Source: Candidatus Eisenbacteria bacterium
GTDB lineage: Bacteria; Eisenbacteria; RBG-16-71-46; JAFGJU01
Direction of reading: 5' to 3'
Assembly: GCA_026388185.1 (NCBI GenBank)
Contig: JAPLKG010000008.1
Coordinates: 248,001 to 312,000 of the forward strand
DNA length: 64,000 nt
Shown: one piece after another, positions 49,510 to 58,147 of the stretch
Layout of the letters: each line of letters opens with the position of its first letter
How positions within the stretch are numbered: the first letter of the stretch is position 1
The notes under the pieces: generated by a model
Database searches by the model: none
What the model was told of the DNA's origin: nothing
The model's input: the letters and a program-made list of their open reading frames with translations, nothing else
Program-made: the position numbers and the translations under genes

Positions 49510-50286
49510 ATGATGCACAAGAGATTGTTTGCCTGCCTATTTTCGTTTGGTTTTGCTGCAAGCTTTGTTCTTTCTTGCGCGACGACCGACGGCGCGCGGC
49601 CCACGGTCGCGGTCACACAATTCGAGAAGGCCAAGGCAAGGTACGAGGCGCACAGGTACGCGGAGGCGGCTGAGCAATTCAAGATCCTGCTGGCTCAATT
49701 TCCTGGTAGCAAGTACGTCGAACCTGCCACGTTCTTTCTGGGGAAGTCCTATTTCGGAAGCAAAGAGTATCCGCTCGCCCAGGTGGAGTTCGAGCGAGTC
49801 ACGAGAGACTATCCCAGGGGAAGCTATGCCGAGGAGGCCACTTTCATGTTGGGCGTGTGCGCTTACAAGGAGCGTCGGCCTGCCCCTTACGACCAAACCT
49901 CAACTGACAAGGCCATAGCACTTCTTGAGGCCTACATCGCTTTCTACCCGGAGGGAGCCTTTGTGACTCAGGCACAGCAGGAGATCCGCGAATGCCAGTC
50001 AATCTTGGCGCAGAAGCTCTACCTGAACGGCCGACTCTATCTGAAACTGGGGGACTCTGTTGCGGCGCGAAGCTGCTTTGACGAAGTGCTGGCCAAGTAC
50101 GCCGATTCTTCGTGGACGCAGTGGGCGTCTCTCGGAATCGCCCAATCGTATGAACGCGAGCGAAACTGGGAAAAGGCGGTGGAGGGGTACGAGAACGTAG
50201 TGAACGGAGACAAGAATCCGGAAACCTCCAATGTCGCCAAGGATAGGTTGAAGAAAATCAGAGGCAAAGCAAAGCGGGCCGGCTGA
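49510..50286 (+). CDS. bamD: BamD-like outer membrane assembly lipoprotein
   Basis: Protein of 258 residues. The signal peptide ends in lipobox VLSC near residue 22. TPR repeats follow (AKARYEAHRYAEAAEQFKILLAQFPGS in parts, LGKSYFGSKEYPLAQVEFERV, ALLEAYIAFYPEG). Length and repeat layout match BamD/YfiO of the beta-barrel assembly machine, with a final LGIAQSYERERNWEKAVEGYENV repeat in parts. YbgF-type proteins are the alternative. It would help insert the barrels encoded at 487 and 61198. Confidence 0.82.
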   Translation: MMHKRLFACLFSFGFAASFVLSCATTDGARPTVAVTQFEKAKARYEAHRYAEAAEQFKILLAQFPGSKYVEPATFFLGKSYFGSKEYPLAQVEFERVTRDYPRGSYAEEATFMLGVCAYKERRPAPYDQTSTDKAIALLEAYIAFYPEGAFVTQAQQEIRECQSILAQKLYLNGRLYLKLGDSVAARSCFDEVLAKYADSSWTQWASLGIAQSYERERNWEKAVEGYENVVNGDKNPETSNVAKDRLKKIRGKAKRAG

Positions 50287-50334
50287 GAGCGTTGATTACG
50301 TTCGCGCTCATTCTTTCCTGCCTGAATTGTCGCG

Positions 50335-50946
50335 ATGGAGAATGACACGGTGAAGATCGGTCTCTTCGGAGGCACGTTCGATCCAATCCACGTGGGGCAT
50401 CTCATGATCGCTGAAGAGGCGCGTGAGAGGCTGGGGCTTGATAGAGTCATTTTCGTTCCCTCCGGAATCTCTCCCCACAAGAATCGTCTCAAGATATCGA
50501 GCCCGGAGTCACGTCTTGAGATGACCAGGCTCGGAATCGATGGAAACGAGCATTTCGAGTTCTCCGACTTTGAGGTGAAACGCCAAAGCACATCTTTTAC
50601 GATAGAAACTGTTTCTTGTTTCAAGAACGCCCTGGGAAACGAAGCGGAGATCTTTCTCGTCGTTGGAGCAGACAGCATCCTCGAGATTTCCATGTGGAAA
50701 GAGCCTCAAAGGCTTGTTTCAGCGTGCCGGCCTGTCGTTCTGAACCGTCCTGGCTTTGACCTGAGGAAACTTGAACCATGGCTGCGTGACCGCGCCCTGA
50801 TACTGGATGGGATGCTTGTAGGCATTTCATCCACGGACATACGTGAGCGGGTCGCCACCGGGCGTTCGATCAGGTATCTTGTTCCTCCCTCCGTCGCCGC
50901 TTACGTCTTCGATCACAGACTGTACACGGGCGCCAGCAAAGCTTGA
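50335..50946 (+). CDS. nadD: Nicotinate-nucleotide adenylyltransferase
   Basis: Protein of 203 residues. GLFGGTFDPIHVGHL near 9 is the nucleotidyltransferase loop with the HxGH signature, SPHKNR is near 46, and ISSTDIRER near 162 is the C-terminal motif. It adenylates nicotinate mononucleotide in NAD synthesis. ATG 50335; a second possible start is GTG 50350. It precedes polA by 24 nt. Confidence 0.94.
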   Translation: MENDTVKIGLFGGTFDPIHVGHLMIAEEARERLGLDRVIFVPSGISPHKNRLKISSPESRLEMTRLGIDGNEHFEFSDFEVKRQSTSFTIETVSCFKNALGNEAEIFLVVGADSILEISMWKEPQRLVSACRPVVLNRPGFDLRKLEPWLRDRALILDGMLVGISSTDIRERVATGRSIRYLVPPSVAAYVFDHRLYTGASKA

Positions 50947-50970
50947 CGAGCTTGGCGCGGAGTTGCGTCC

Positions 50971-53673
50971 ATGAAATCGCGCGTCTACCTTGTTGACGGT
51001 TCCGCTTTGGCCTACAGGTCCTATTTCGCCTTCGTGGGAAGGCCTCTCACGAATTCGAAGGGCGAAAACACTAGCGCCGTCTACGGCGTAGCGAACATGT
51101 TGCTCAAGCTTCTGAGGGAAGAAAGGCCGGACTACATCGGCGTGGTCCTCGACTCTCGGGTTCCAACCTTCAGACACAAGCGATTTCCGGAATACAAGGC
51201 CAATCGCGAAAAGATGCCGGAGGAGATGCGGAGCCAATTCCCTCGCATCCTCGAACTCATCAGCGCAATGGGACTGAAGACAATCGAGGCCCCGGGTTTC
51301 GAAGCAGACGACGTGATGGGCACGTTGGCGAAGCGCCTGACGAAAGAGGGAGTGGAAGTGGTTCTGGTCTCGGGAGACAAGGACTTTTGTCAACTGGTCG
51401 GAGACGACGTGAGGGTGCTCAACCCGGGCAGGGCCGGAGAGAATCCGGTTTGGGTTGACAGAAGGCAGGTCGAAGAGCGTTTCGGAGTCGGGCCGGAGAA
51501 GGTAGTCGACGTGCTTGCGCTTGCGGGCGATTCGTCCGACAACATTCCCGGCGTTCCGGGCATAGGGCCGAAGACCGCCTCCAAGTTGGTGTCCAAGTAC
51601 GGCGGTCTCGAAGAGATCCTGGGGAAGCTTCCCATCGATGGAGAGGAACGGCTCTCCGAGAAACTGTCACAATTCTCCGAACAGGCAAGGCTCTCACGCG
51701 AGCTCGCCAGCATTTGCCTTGAGGCTCCCGTTTCAATTGAGCTCGGTGACCTGCGACCCGGCGAACCGAGGAACGAGAGGCTCAAGTCGCTTCTCGAAGA
51801 TCTTGAGTTCAAGAAACTCGTGTCTACTATCTTCGAGCCGTCGGAGTTGCGGTACGAATGGACCGTGGTTGAGACCGAGGACGAGTTCGAAGAGTTTCGC
51901 AGGAAGGCCCGCTCGTGGAAGAAAGTCGGATTGGCCGTGCTTGCGGGGCGCCATCGTTTCTCGCTTCCCGTGGGGTTTGCCGTGGCAGCCTCGGCGAAGG
52001 AGTGTTTTTACCTGCCGCTCCGTCGTGGAGGCCGCGACCAGGGAGACCTCGATCTCGGAGCCCGCGACCCGGCTTCTGCGGCTCAGGTCTCGGAAGCGCT
52101 GGCAGTGTTCGTGTCGGATGGAGGCGTACTCAAGTGCACGCACGACCTCAAGACGCTGCTCCATTCACTCTCGATTCTGGGCACAAGACTGGAGGGCCCG
52201 GTCTTTGACGCCATGTTGGTCGCGTATCTGATTGACCCGTCTCCGGCGAACACTATTTCCTCGATCACCAGGAGATTCGTGGGAGTCGAGTGGGACAGCA
52301 TGGATTCCTTCCTGGGGAGTTCCCGGGGAAAGGTGTCACTCGAGGACGTGCCTCTCGAGAAATTGGCTCAATACGGCTGTGGATGCGCCTTCATCGCGCT
52401 ACGACTGCAGGAGACCATGTTGCCTCGCCTTGCGGGAATGGGGCTCGTCAGGCTCTATGAACACGTGGAACTGCCCCTCGCAGTCGTCCTGTTCGAGATG
52501 GAGAAACTGGGCGTGGCGGTGGACGTTGATTTCCTGAGGGAAATGTCGGACAGACTCGCCCAGGACATAGAACGGATCGAAAGAGATATTTTCCGATTCG
52601 CCGGGTGTCATTTCAATCTGAATTCCCCGGTGCAGCTGTCGAAGGTTCTGTTCGACGACATGGGGCTTCCGTCTGTGAAAAAAACGAGAGAGAAACGGCT
52701 GCACTCGACGGACGAAGAGGTCTTGGAGGAGCTGGCTGTTCATCACGACGTGGCGCGGGAGATCCTCAAGTACCGTCAGCTCACGAAGCTCAAAGGTACG
52801 TACGTGGACGTTTTCCCCAAGATGATTGATCCTTCGACCGGTCGCCTCCACGCGAACTTCAATCAGGCCGTCACCGCTACCGGTAGGCTCTCGATGAGTG
52901 AGCCTAATCTGCAGAACATACCGGTGAGGAGCGAGCAGGGCAGAGAAATCAGGAAGGCGTTCACTGCCGGTGAAAAGGGTTGGATCCTATTGTCGGCGGA
53001 CTATTCCCAGGTCGAGTTGAGGCTCATGGCGCACTTTTCCGGCGACGAGAAGCTAATAGAAACGTTCAAGCAGAACGAAGATGTCCATTCGAACACCGCC
53101 TCTCTGCTGTTCGGTGTTTCTCCCGACGCGGTGCCTCCGGAACTGAGGGCCCGGGCCAAGGTAGTCAATTTCGGAATAATCTACGGAATGAGCCCGTACG
53201 GTCTCTCGAAGGAGCTGGGCATCACAACTGCCGAGGCCAAAGAGTTCATGGCCGGTTACTACAGGCTTTATCCGGGTGTGGCGGAGTACGTCCGCCGGAC
53301 GATCGAGGAGGCAAGACGCAATGGGTGTGCCACCACGTTGCTGGGCAGACGGAGGCCGCTCGAGACTCTGAAGAGTGAGAACTCGCGCGTGAGGGCCGAG
53401 GCCGAGAGGATGGCAATCAATACGCCAATTCAGGGCTCCGCCGCGGACATGATAAAGCTGGCAATGATAGCGATTTCGAAGGAGCTCGGAGTACTCGGAC
53501 TGAGAGCGCGGCTCATTCTTCAAATCCACGACGAGCTGCTGTTTGAGCTGCCCAGAGAAGAAGGGACGAAGCTGAGCGAGCTTGTGCGGCACGAGATGGA
53601 ACATGCCCTGGAGCTGAGGGTGCCCGTGAGGGTGGAGATCTGCGAGGGTGAGAACTGGTTCGAAACACACTGA
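50971..53673 (+). CDS. polA: DNA polymerase I with degenerate 3'-5' exonuclease
   Basis: Protein of 900 residues. The 5'-3' exonuclease/flap domain (1-290) has FRHKRFPEYKANR and DDVMGTLAK. The polymerase domain (about 490-900) has motif A with D677 in DYSQVELRL, motif B RAKVVNFGIIYGM and motif C H853-D-E in QIHDELL. In the 3'-5' exonuclease part (300-485), the DxE of motif I is missing (VGLAVLAGR in its place) and the motif III Asp is Cys (Y468-GCG-C472), although the motif II Asp seems kept in FDAML. So proofreading is probably lost, as in Taq and Bacillus Pol I. Confidence 0.96.
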   Translation: MKSRVYLVDGSALAYRSYFAFVGRPLTNSKGENTSAVYGVANMLLKLLREERPDYIGVVLDSRVPTFRHKRFPEYKANREKMPEEMRSQFPRILELISAMGLKTIEAPGFEADDVMGTLAKRLTKEGVEVVLVSGDKDFCQLVGDDVRVLNPGRAGENPVWVDRRQVEERFGVGPEKVVDVLALAGDSSDNIPGVPGIGPKTASKLVSKYGGLEEILGKLPIDGEERLSEKLSQFSEQARLSRELASICLEAPVSIELGDLRPGEPRNERLKSLLEDLEFKKLVSTIFEPSELRYEWTVVETEDEFEEFRRKARSWKKVGLAVLAGRHRFSLPVGFAVAASAKECFYLPLRRGGRDQGDLDLGARDPASAAQVSEALAVFVSDGGVLKCTHDLKTLLHSLSILGTRLEGPVFDAMLVAYLIDPSPANTISSITRRFVGVEWDSMDSFLGSSRGKVSLEDVPLEKLAQYGCGCAFIALRLQETMLPRLAGMGLVRLYEHVELPLAVVLFEMEKLGVAVDVDFLREMSDRLAQDIERIERDIFRFAGCHFNLNSPVQLSKVLFDDMGLPSVKKTREKRLHSTDEEVLEELAVHHDVAREILKYRQLTKLKGTYVDVFPKMIDPSTGRLHANFNQAVTATGRLSMSEPNLQNIPVRSEQGREIRKAFTAGEKGWILLSADYSQVELRLMAHFSGDEKLIETFKQNEDVHSNTASLLFGVSPDAVPPELRARAKVVNFGIIYGMSPYGLSKELGITTAEAKEFMAGYYRLYPGVAEYVRRTIEEARRNGCATTLLGRRRPLETLKSENSRVRAEAERMAINTPIQGSAADMIKLAMIAISKELGVLGLRARLILQIHDELLFELPREEGTKLSELVRHEMEHALELRVPVRVEICEGENWFETH

Positions 53674-54301
53674 CGTCGGCGTCCTTACCGTCGCCGTGAC
53701 TGGCGGCATTGCGTCCGGCAAGACCTCTGTTTGCCGCTTCTTCGAGCGTCGCGGCGCCAAGATAATCGACGCCGATGCGATAGGTCGCCGAATAGTCGAG
53801 GAAGAAGGCAGTGTTCTTTCCGAACTGGTCGGGGTGTTTGGCGATGGCATATTGGGCCGCGACCGCAAGCTCGACAGGAGCGCGCTGGCGAGGCTCGCCT
53901 TCTGTGATAAGGCGAGCCTCGAGAAGCTCAACAAAGTAGTGCATCCGCTCCTCATCAAAGAAATTCGCGCGCAGATAGCGGGAGTTGTTCGGAAGGGATT
54001 CAAGGGCATGATCGTCGTGGACGCTGCGCTGATCTTCGAATGGAATCTGGTTGTTATTTTCGACGCCGTTGTGGTAGTTTCTTGTAGCGAGAGCGTCCAG
54101 CAGGCGAGGATGCGAGAGAGAGATTCGCTCGGAGCTGACGAGGCGCTTTCCAGGATACGCTGCCAAATTCCCCAGGCGGAGAAAGTGGCCGGAGCCGACT
54201 TTCGCATTGAGAATGAGGCCGGACTTCGAGAACTCGAAGAGAAGGCGGCCGGGGTCTGGGAAGAACTGCAAGAGCTGCTGAAATCCAAAGAAGGAGGATG
54301 A
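53648..54301 (+). CDS. coaE: Dephospho-CoA kinase
   Basis: Protein of 217 residues. P-loop TGGIASGKTSV near 18, DADAIGRRIVEE, HPLLIKEI, and VVDAALIFEW followed by RMRERD. It phosphorylates dephospho-CoA in the last step of CoA synthesis. GTG 53648 overlaps the end of polA by 26 nt; no better start exists before the P-loop. The 3' end carries the GGAGG ribosome site of prfB. Confidence 0.92.
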   Translation: MRTGSKHTDVGVLTVAVTGGIASGKTSVCRFFERRGAKIIDADAIGRRIVEEEGSVLSELVGVFGDGILGRDRKLDRSALARLAFCDKASLEKLNKVVHPLLIKEIRAQIAGVVRKGFKGMIVVDAALIFEWNLVVIFDAVVVVSCSESVQQARMRERDSLGADEALSRIRCQIPQAEKVAGADFRIENEAGLRELEEKAAGVWEELQELLKSKEGG

Positions 54302-54307
54302 GTCTAG

Positions 54308-55406
54308 ATGTGGGAAGAAACCAAGGTCAGAATTGCATCGTGTGAAAAATCCCTCGAAGAATTGAGTGATTGTCTTTGACGTCGCATCGAAGCGGAACAG
54401 TATTCTGCGAATCGACCAGGAGATGTCCAAGCCCGGCTTTTGGGACAGGGAGAGCTCCAAGCAAGTAGTTCAAGAGCTGGCCACAGCGAAGAGGGCGGTG
54501 GAGGAGTGGAATTCTCTCAACGAAAAAATCAAGGAGATCAAGGTCCTTCTTGAGCTGGCAGAGGAAGAGCAGGACGATGCCGTGCTACAAGATGTGATTT
54601 CGGACTGCAACCAGCTTGAGAGAGTGCTGGGTGAATTCAGGCTCAAGAGTCTTCTGGCCGGCGAACACGACAGAGGCGGAGCAATAGTGAGCATTCACCC
54701 TGGAGCCGGAGGGACGGAGTCGCAGGACTGGGCCCAGATGCTGATGCGCATGTACCTGAGATGGATCGAGTCCAGGGGGTTCGGTTATTCGGTTCTCGAT
54801 CATCAGGCCGGTGAAGAGGCCGGCATAAAGGACGTGACGATTCAGGTCGACGGAGAGTACGCGTACGGATACATGAGGGGCGAGAGCGGCGTCCACAGGC
54901 TTGTCAGAATATCGCCCTTCGACGCCGCCCAGCGGAGGCACACGTCCTTCGCTTCTGTTTTCGTGTTTCCTCAGGTGGACGAGACGATCGAGATTGACAT
55001 AAAGGACGGTGACCTTCGGGTCGACACCTTCCGCGCGAGCGGAGCAGGCGGACAGCACGTCAACAAGACCGACTCCGCGGTGCGCATCACGCATATTCCG
55101 ACCGGAATCGTCGTTCAATGTCAGAGTGAAAGGTCGCAGCACCGGAACCGTGACAACGCCATGAAGATCTTGAGGGCGAGGCTCTACGTCTATTACCAGG
55201 AAGAGAAGAGAAAGAAACTTGACAAGCTCCACGACGGCAAGAAGGAGATCGCGTGGGGCAGCCAGATAAGGTCCTACGTGTTTCAACCGTACACTCTCGT
55301 CAAGGATCACAGGACTGGCCATGAAACATCGGACGTCGGCAAGGTTCTGGACGGTGACATAGATCCTTTCATAAACGCTTTTCTCGGATCAAAGGAGAAG
55401 TGTTAG
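54308..55406 (+). CDS. prfB: Peptide chain release factor 2, programmed +1 frameshift
   Basis: Coding runs in frame from ATG 54308 for 23 codons to CTT 54374-54376, meets TGA 54377-54379, and continues in the +1 frame from GAC 54378 to TAG 55404-55406. The joined protein is 365 residues, the same as E. coli RF2. The join reads LSDCL-DVASKR, as in the family. RF2 features are SPF in RISPFDAAQRRH (stop-codon reading) and GGQ in GAGGQHVN (peptide release). GGAGG ahead of the ATG supports the start. The frame after the shift alone lacks the N-terminus. Translation of RF2 is thus self-regulated by UGA readthrough efficiency. Confidence 0.96.
54374..54380 (+). promoter_or_regulatory. RF2 autoregulatory frameshift site CTT TGA C
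   Basis: CTT-TGA-C is the universal RF2 slippery site. When RF2 is scarce the ribosome slips one base on CUU-U. In E. coli an AGGGGG element three bases upstream stimulates slipping; here the same place reads GAGTGAT (54364-54370), at best a bulged anti-Shine-Dalgarno match. Confidence 0.93.
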
Positions 55407-55511
55407 GATTTTGTCCCTCGGTGCATTCAGGAGCAGAGCCCGTCGCTGCGAGCCGGGAGGATGATCCTGGAGTACCGGTCGGGAAGAGGTATCGAGAGGA
55501 GAAACGGCCCC

Positions 55512-56885
55512 ATGGCGATCAATCCGCACATCTTCCGCGAATACGACATTCGCGGTCTGGCAGAGGAAGAACTCACCGATGAAGTCGCGTTTGCCGTGGG
55601 CAGAGCTTTCGGGACTTTCGTTGGTGGTTCAGGCAGGGTTACGGTCGGCAGGGACGTGAGGTTGAGCTCCTTCAGGTTGAACTCGAGTTTTTCCAGGGGA
55701 TTGGTCGCCAGCGGTTGCGACGTGGTGGAGCTCGGCGCCGTGCCCACGCCGTTGGTCTACTTCTCGCTGTTCAACCTCGGCTCGCGAGCGTCCGCCGTGG
55801 TGACCGGCAGTCACAATCCCGTACAATACAACGGATTCAAGCTCGCGCTGGGAGATCTCTCCCTCTACGGACCCGAGATACAGGACGTCAGAAAAATCAT
55901 AGAATCTTCTCGCTATTCCTCTGGGAAGGGGAGCTCGAGTTCCAGCGTGATAGTCTCCGCGTACATCGAGGAGATTTCCCGGAAGATCAACGTCGGAAGA
56001 AAGCTCCGTGTCGCCATGGACGCAGGAAATGGAACGGCAGGACCCGTTGCTCTGGAGCTTTTCGAGAAGCTCGGAGTCGAAGTGGTTCCTCTCTTCTGTG
56101 AACCCGACGGGAGATTTCCCAATCATCTTCCCGACCCGACGATTCCGGAGAACGTGGAGGATCTCAGAAAGCTCGTGCTGGCGCAAGGCCTTGATCTGGG
56201 AATCGCCTACGACGGAGATGGCGACAGGATAGGGGCGATTGACAGCGAGGGTAGAATCATCTGGGGAGACCAGCTCGTCGCGATTTTCGCCGGCGAGATT
56301 CTCAAGAAGACCCCCGGGGGAACCATAATCTTCGACGTGAAGTGTTCTCAGGGACTCGAAGAACACATAAGGGTGCTGGGAGGAAGGCCTCTCATGTGGA
56401 AGACGGGACATTCTCTGATAAAGCGAAAGCTCAAAGAAACGAAGGGGCTCTTGGCCGGGGAGATGTCGGGGCACATGTTTTTTGCGGACGACTACTACGG
56501 CTACGACGACGCCATTTTCGCCTCCGCAAGGCTGGTGGCTCTGGTTTCGAATTCGGAGAAGTCTCTCTCTCGTCTGGTGGATGAGCTTCCGCAGTACGTG
56601 TCGACCCCCGAGATGCGGCTTGAATGTCCCGACGAGCTCAAGTTTCAGTTGGTGGACGCGGTGAGGGAGTTTTTCAAGAAGAGTCATAGTGTCATCGAAA
56701 TAGACGGTGCGCGGATCCTGTTTGGAGATGGCTGGGGTCTCGTTCGGGCGTCGAACACACAGCCGGCTCTCGTGGCAAGATTTGAGGCGAAGTCTGAGAA
56801 AAGGCTTGAGGAAATCAAGTCCGAGGTGCTTGCCGAGGTGGCGCATCTCAAGTCGGAAATGGCACGCACGCGCTCGGGCGACTGA
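55512..56885 (+). CDS. Phosphomannomutase/phosphoglucomutase
   Basis: Protein of 457 residues from ATG 55512, which gives the standard MAINPHIFREYDIRG start. Active Ser100 in TGSHNP, metal loop YDGDGDRIG near 236, sugar loop GEMSGHMFF near 317 and phosphate-binding RASNTQPALVARFE near 415. It interconverts hexose 1- and 6-phosphates. It could link PTS-derived mannose-6-P, GH130-derived mannose-1-P, and the nucleotidyltransferase at 41514. Confidence 0.93.
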   Translation: MAINPHIFREYDIRGLAEEELTDEVAFAVGRAFGTFVGGSGRVTVGRDVRLSSFRLNSSFSRGLVASGCDVVELGAVPTPLVYFSLFNLGSRASAVVTGSHNPVQYNGFKLALGDLSLYGPEIQDVRKIIESSRYSSGKGSSSSSVIVSAYIEEISRKINVGRKLRVAMDAGNGTAGPVALELFEKLGVEVVPLFCEPDGRFPNHLPDPTIPENVEDLRKLVLAQGLDLGIAYDGDGDRIGAIDSEGRIIWGDQLVAIFAGEILKKTPGGTIIFDVKCSQGLEEHIRVLGGRPLMWKTGHSLIKRKLKETKGLLAGEMSGHMFFADDYYGYDDAIFASARLVALVSNSEKSLSRLVDELPQYVSTPEMRLECPDELKFQLVDAVREFFKKSHSVIEIDGARILFGDGWGLVRASNTQPALVARFEAKSEKRLEEIKSEVLAEVAHLKSEMARTRSGD

Positions 56886-56927
56886 ATAGCGGAACTGAGA
56901 CGGACGCGTGCACGCGGGAAGGAGGAG

Positions 56928-58049
56928 ATGACATTGGAGGGCCAAAGAAAAAAGGCTCGGCCGCGCAAGGTTGCCGGCGAAAAGAGGGTGGGTACCGGGG
57001 CGAAGAAGAGGACCAAGGGAGCTTCGAAGCGAACTCGTATGAGCGCGAGTGCGAGTGGGGTAGGCAAGCGCAAGGCGGCAGGCAGGGACGCCGCGAGAGG
57101 TAGCGCCAAGAAGGGCGTCAGGAAGGCCGGCTCTTTCCGCGGTTCCAAGAAACCTTCCGCAGAAACCTCGCTATCGGCGCCTTCGGTCGAAAGAGTGAGA
57201 GAAGAAGCCAGGGCGCTCGAGGAACGTGGTCCTGGTAAGGTTGAATCCGAGCTCCAATACACACTGCCGGATTCGTACGGGAGAGATCGCGTCGTGGCAA
57301 TGTCGAGAGACCCTTACTGGATTCACGCTTACTGGGAAATCACGGAGGAGACTCTCTCCCGTGCCTTGGAGAGCCTGGGTTCCGCCCAACTGAATGTTCG
57401 GAGGGTACTCAGAGTGTACGTCAAGGAGGGGGAAGGTGCAGGCGCAGAGCGAGTTCTTTTTGACGTTTTTCTGACCCCCGGGGCTCGAAACTGGTACATA
57501 AACGTAGGAGGTCCCGGGAGAACGTATCGCGTGGACGTGGGTCTTCTCACAGCCAGGGGCAAGTTTGTTTGCCTGGCGAGCTCCAATATCGTGAGGACGC
57601 CGAGCGACAGAATGTCCGACGTTCTGGATGAGAAGTGGATGAGCCTCCCGTCAGAATATGAAGAAATGTATGCGCTGTCGGGTGGTCTTACTCGCGGCGT
57701 GAGTTCCCCTGAACTTCACGAAAGATTGGCGCGCGAACTCGAAGTGAAGCTTGCGTCGCCGCTTTTCAGCCCGGGCATACGTGAAGTCCGCGGGGAAAAG
57801 GGTCTGGCCAAGTCGTTCTGGTTCATTGTGGACACAGATTTGGTTGTCTACGGGGCGACCGTTCCGGGCTCTACACTCAAGATCAACGGTGGAGACTGGC
57901 GGCTCAGGGAAGACGGGACGTTCTCCTTCAGATGTCATCTTCCGGATGGCCCCAAGGAAATAAGCGTTTCGGCCCGCTCGTCCGACGGCGCCGGGAACGA
58001 GCAAGTGAAACTCAAGGTGAGCAGAGGCACCCGTCAGACGAGCAGCTGA
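56928..58049 (+). CDS. DUF4912 domain protein with basic histone-like N-terminus
   Basis: Protein of 373 residues. Residues 1-80 are Lys/Arg/Ala/Gly/Ser-rich (KKARPRK, GAKKRTKGASKRTR, GSAKKGVRKAG), like histone H1 tails. Residues 115-235 match DUF4912: VVAMSRDPYWIHAYWEIT, ARNWYINVGGPGRTYRVD, and SSNIVRTPSDR. The C-terminus (280-365) has VVYGATVPGSTLKINGG, FSFRCHLPDGPKEISV, an Ig/CBM-like sandwich. It precedes a GH57 branching enzyme by 98 nt. Function unknown; glucan or nucleic acid binding are both possible. ATG 56928 sits close to GGAGG; TTG 56934 has better spacing. Confidence 0.75.
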   Translation: MTLEGQRKKARPRKVAGEKRVGTGAKKRTKGASKRTRMSASASGVGKRKAAGRDAARGSAKKGVRKAGSFRGSKKPSAETSLSAPSVERVREEARALEERGPGKVESELQYTLPDSYGRDRVVAMSRDPYWIHAYWEITEETLSRALESLGSAQLNVRRVLRVYVKEGEGAGAERVLFDVFLTPGARNWYINVGGPGRTYRVDVGLLTARGKFVCLASSNIVRTPSDRMSDVLDEKWMSLPSEYEEMYALSGGLTRGVSSPELHERLARELEVKLASPLFSPGIREVRGEKGLAKSFWFIVDTDLVVYGATVPGSTLKINGGDWRLREDGTFSFRCHLPDGPKEISVSARSSDGAGNEQVKLKVSRGTRQTSS

Positions 58050-58147
58050 GGAGTTCCGGTATCGAGCCGCTCGTTCGTCGGAGATTTCTGCTGGATCGAG
58101 ACGTCGATTGAGGCACGTTGCGCCTTGTTTGACGAGATGGTGGAAAA

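Noticed and set aside
50971-53673. polA as a damaged gene because of the missing exonuclease residues
   Set aside because: The frame is intact over 900 codons, and exonuclease-dead Pol I is common.
54308-54379. 24-codon ORF as a separate leader peptide before prfB
   Set aside because: It ends at CTT-TGA-C and its product joins RF2 exactly, so it is the zero-frame start of prfB.
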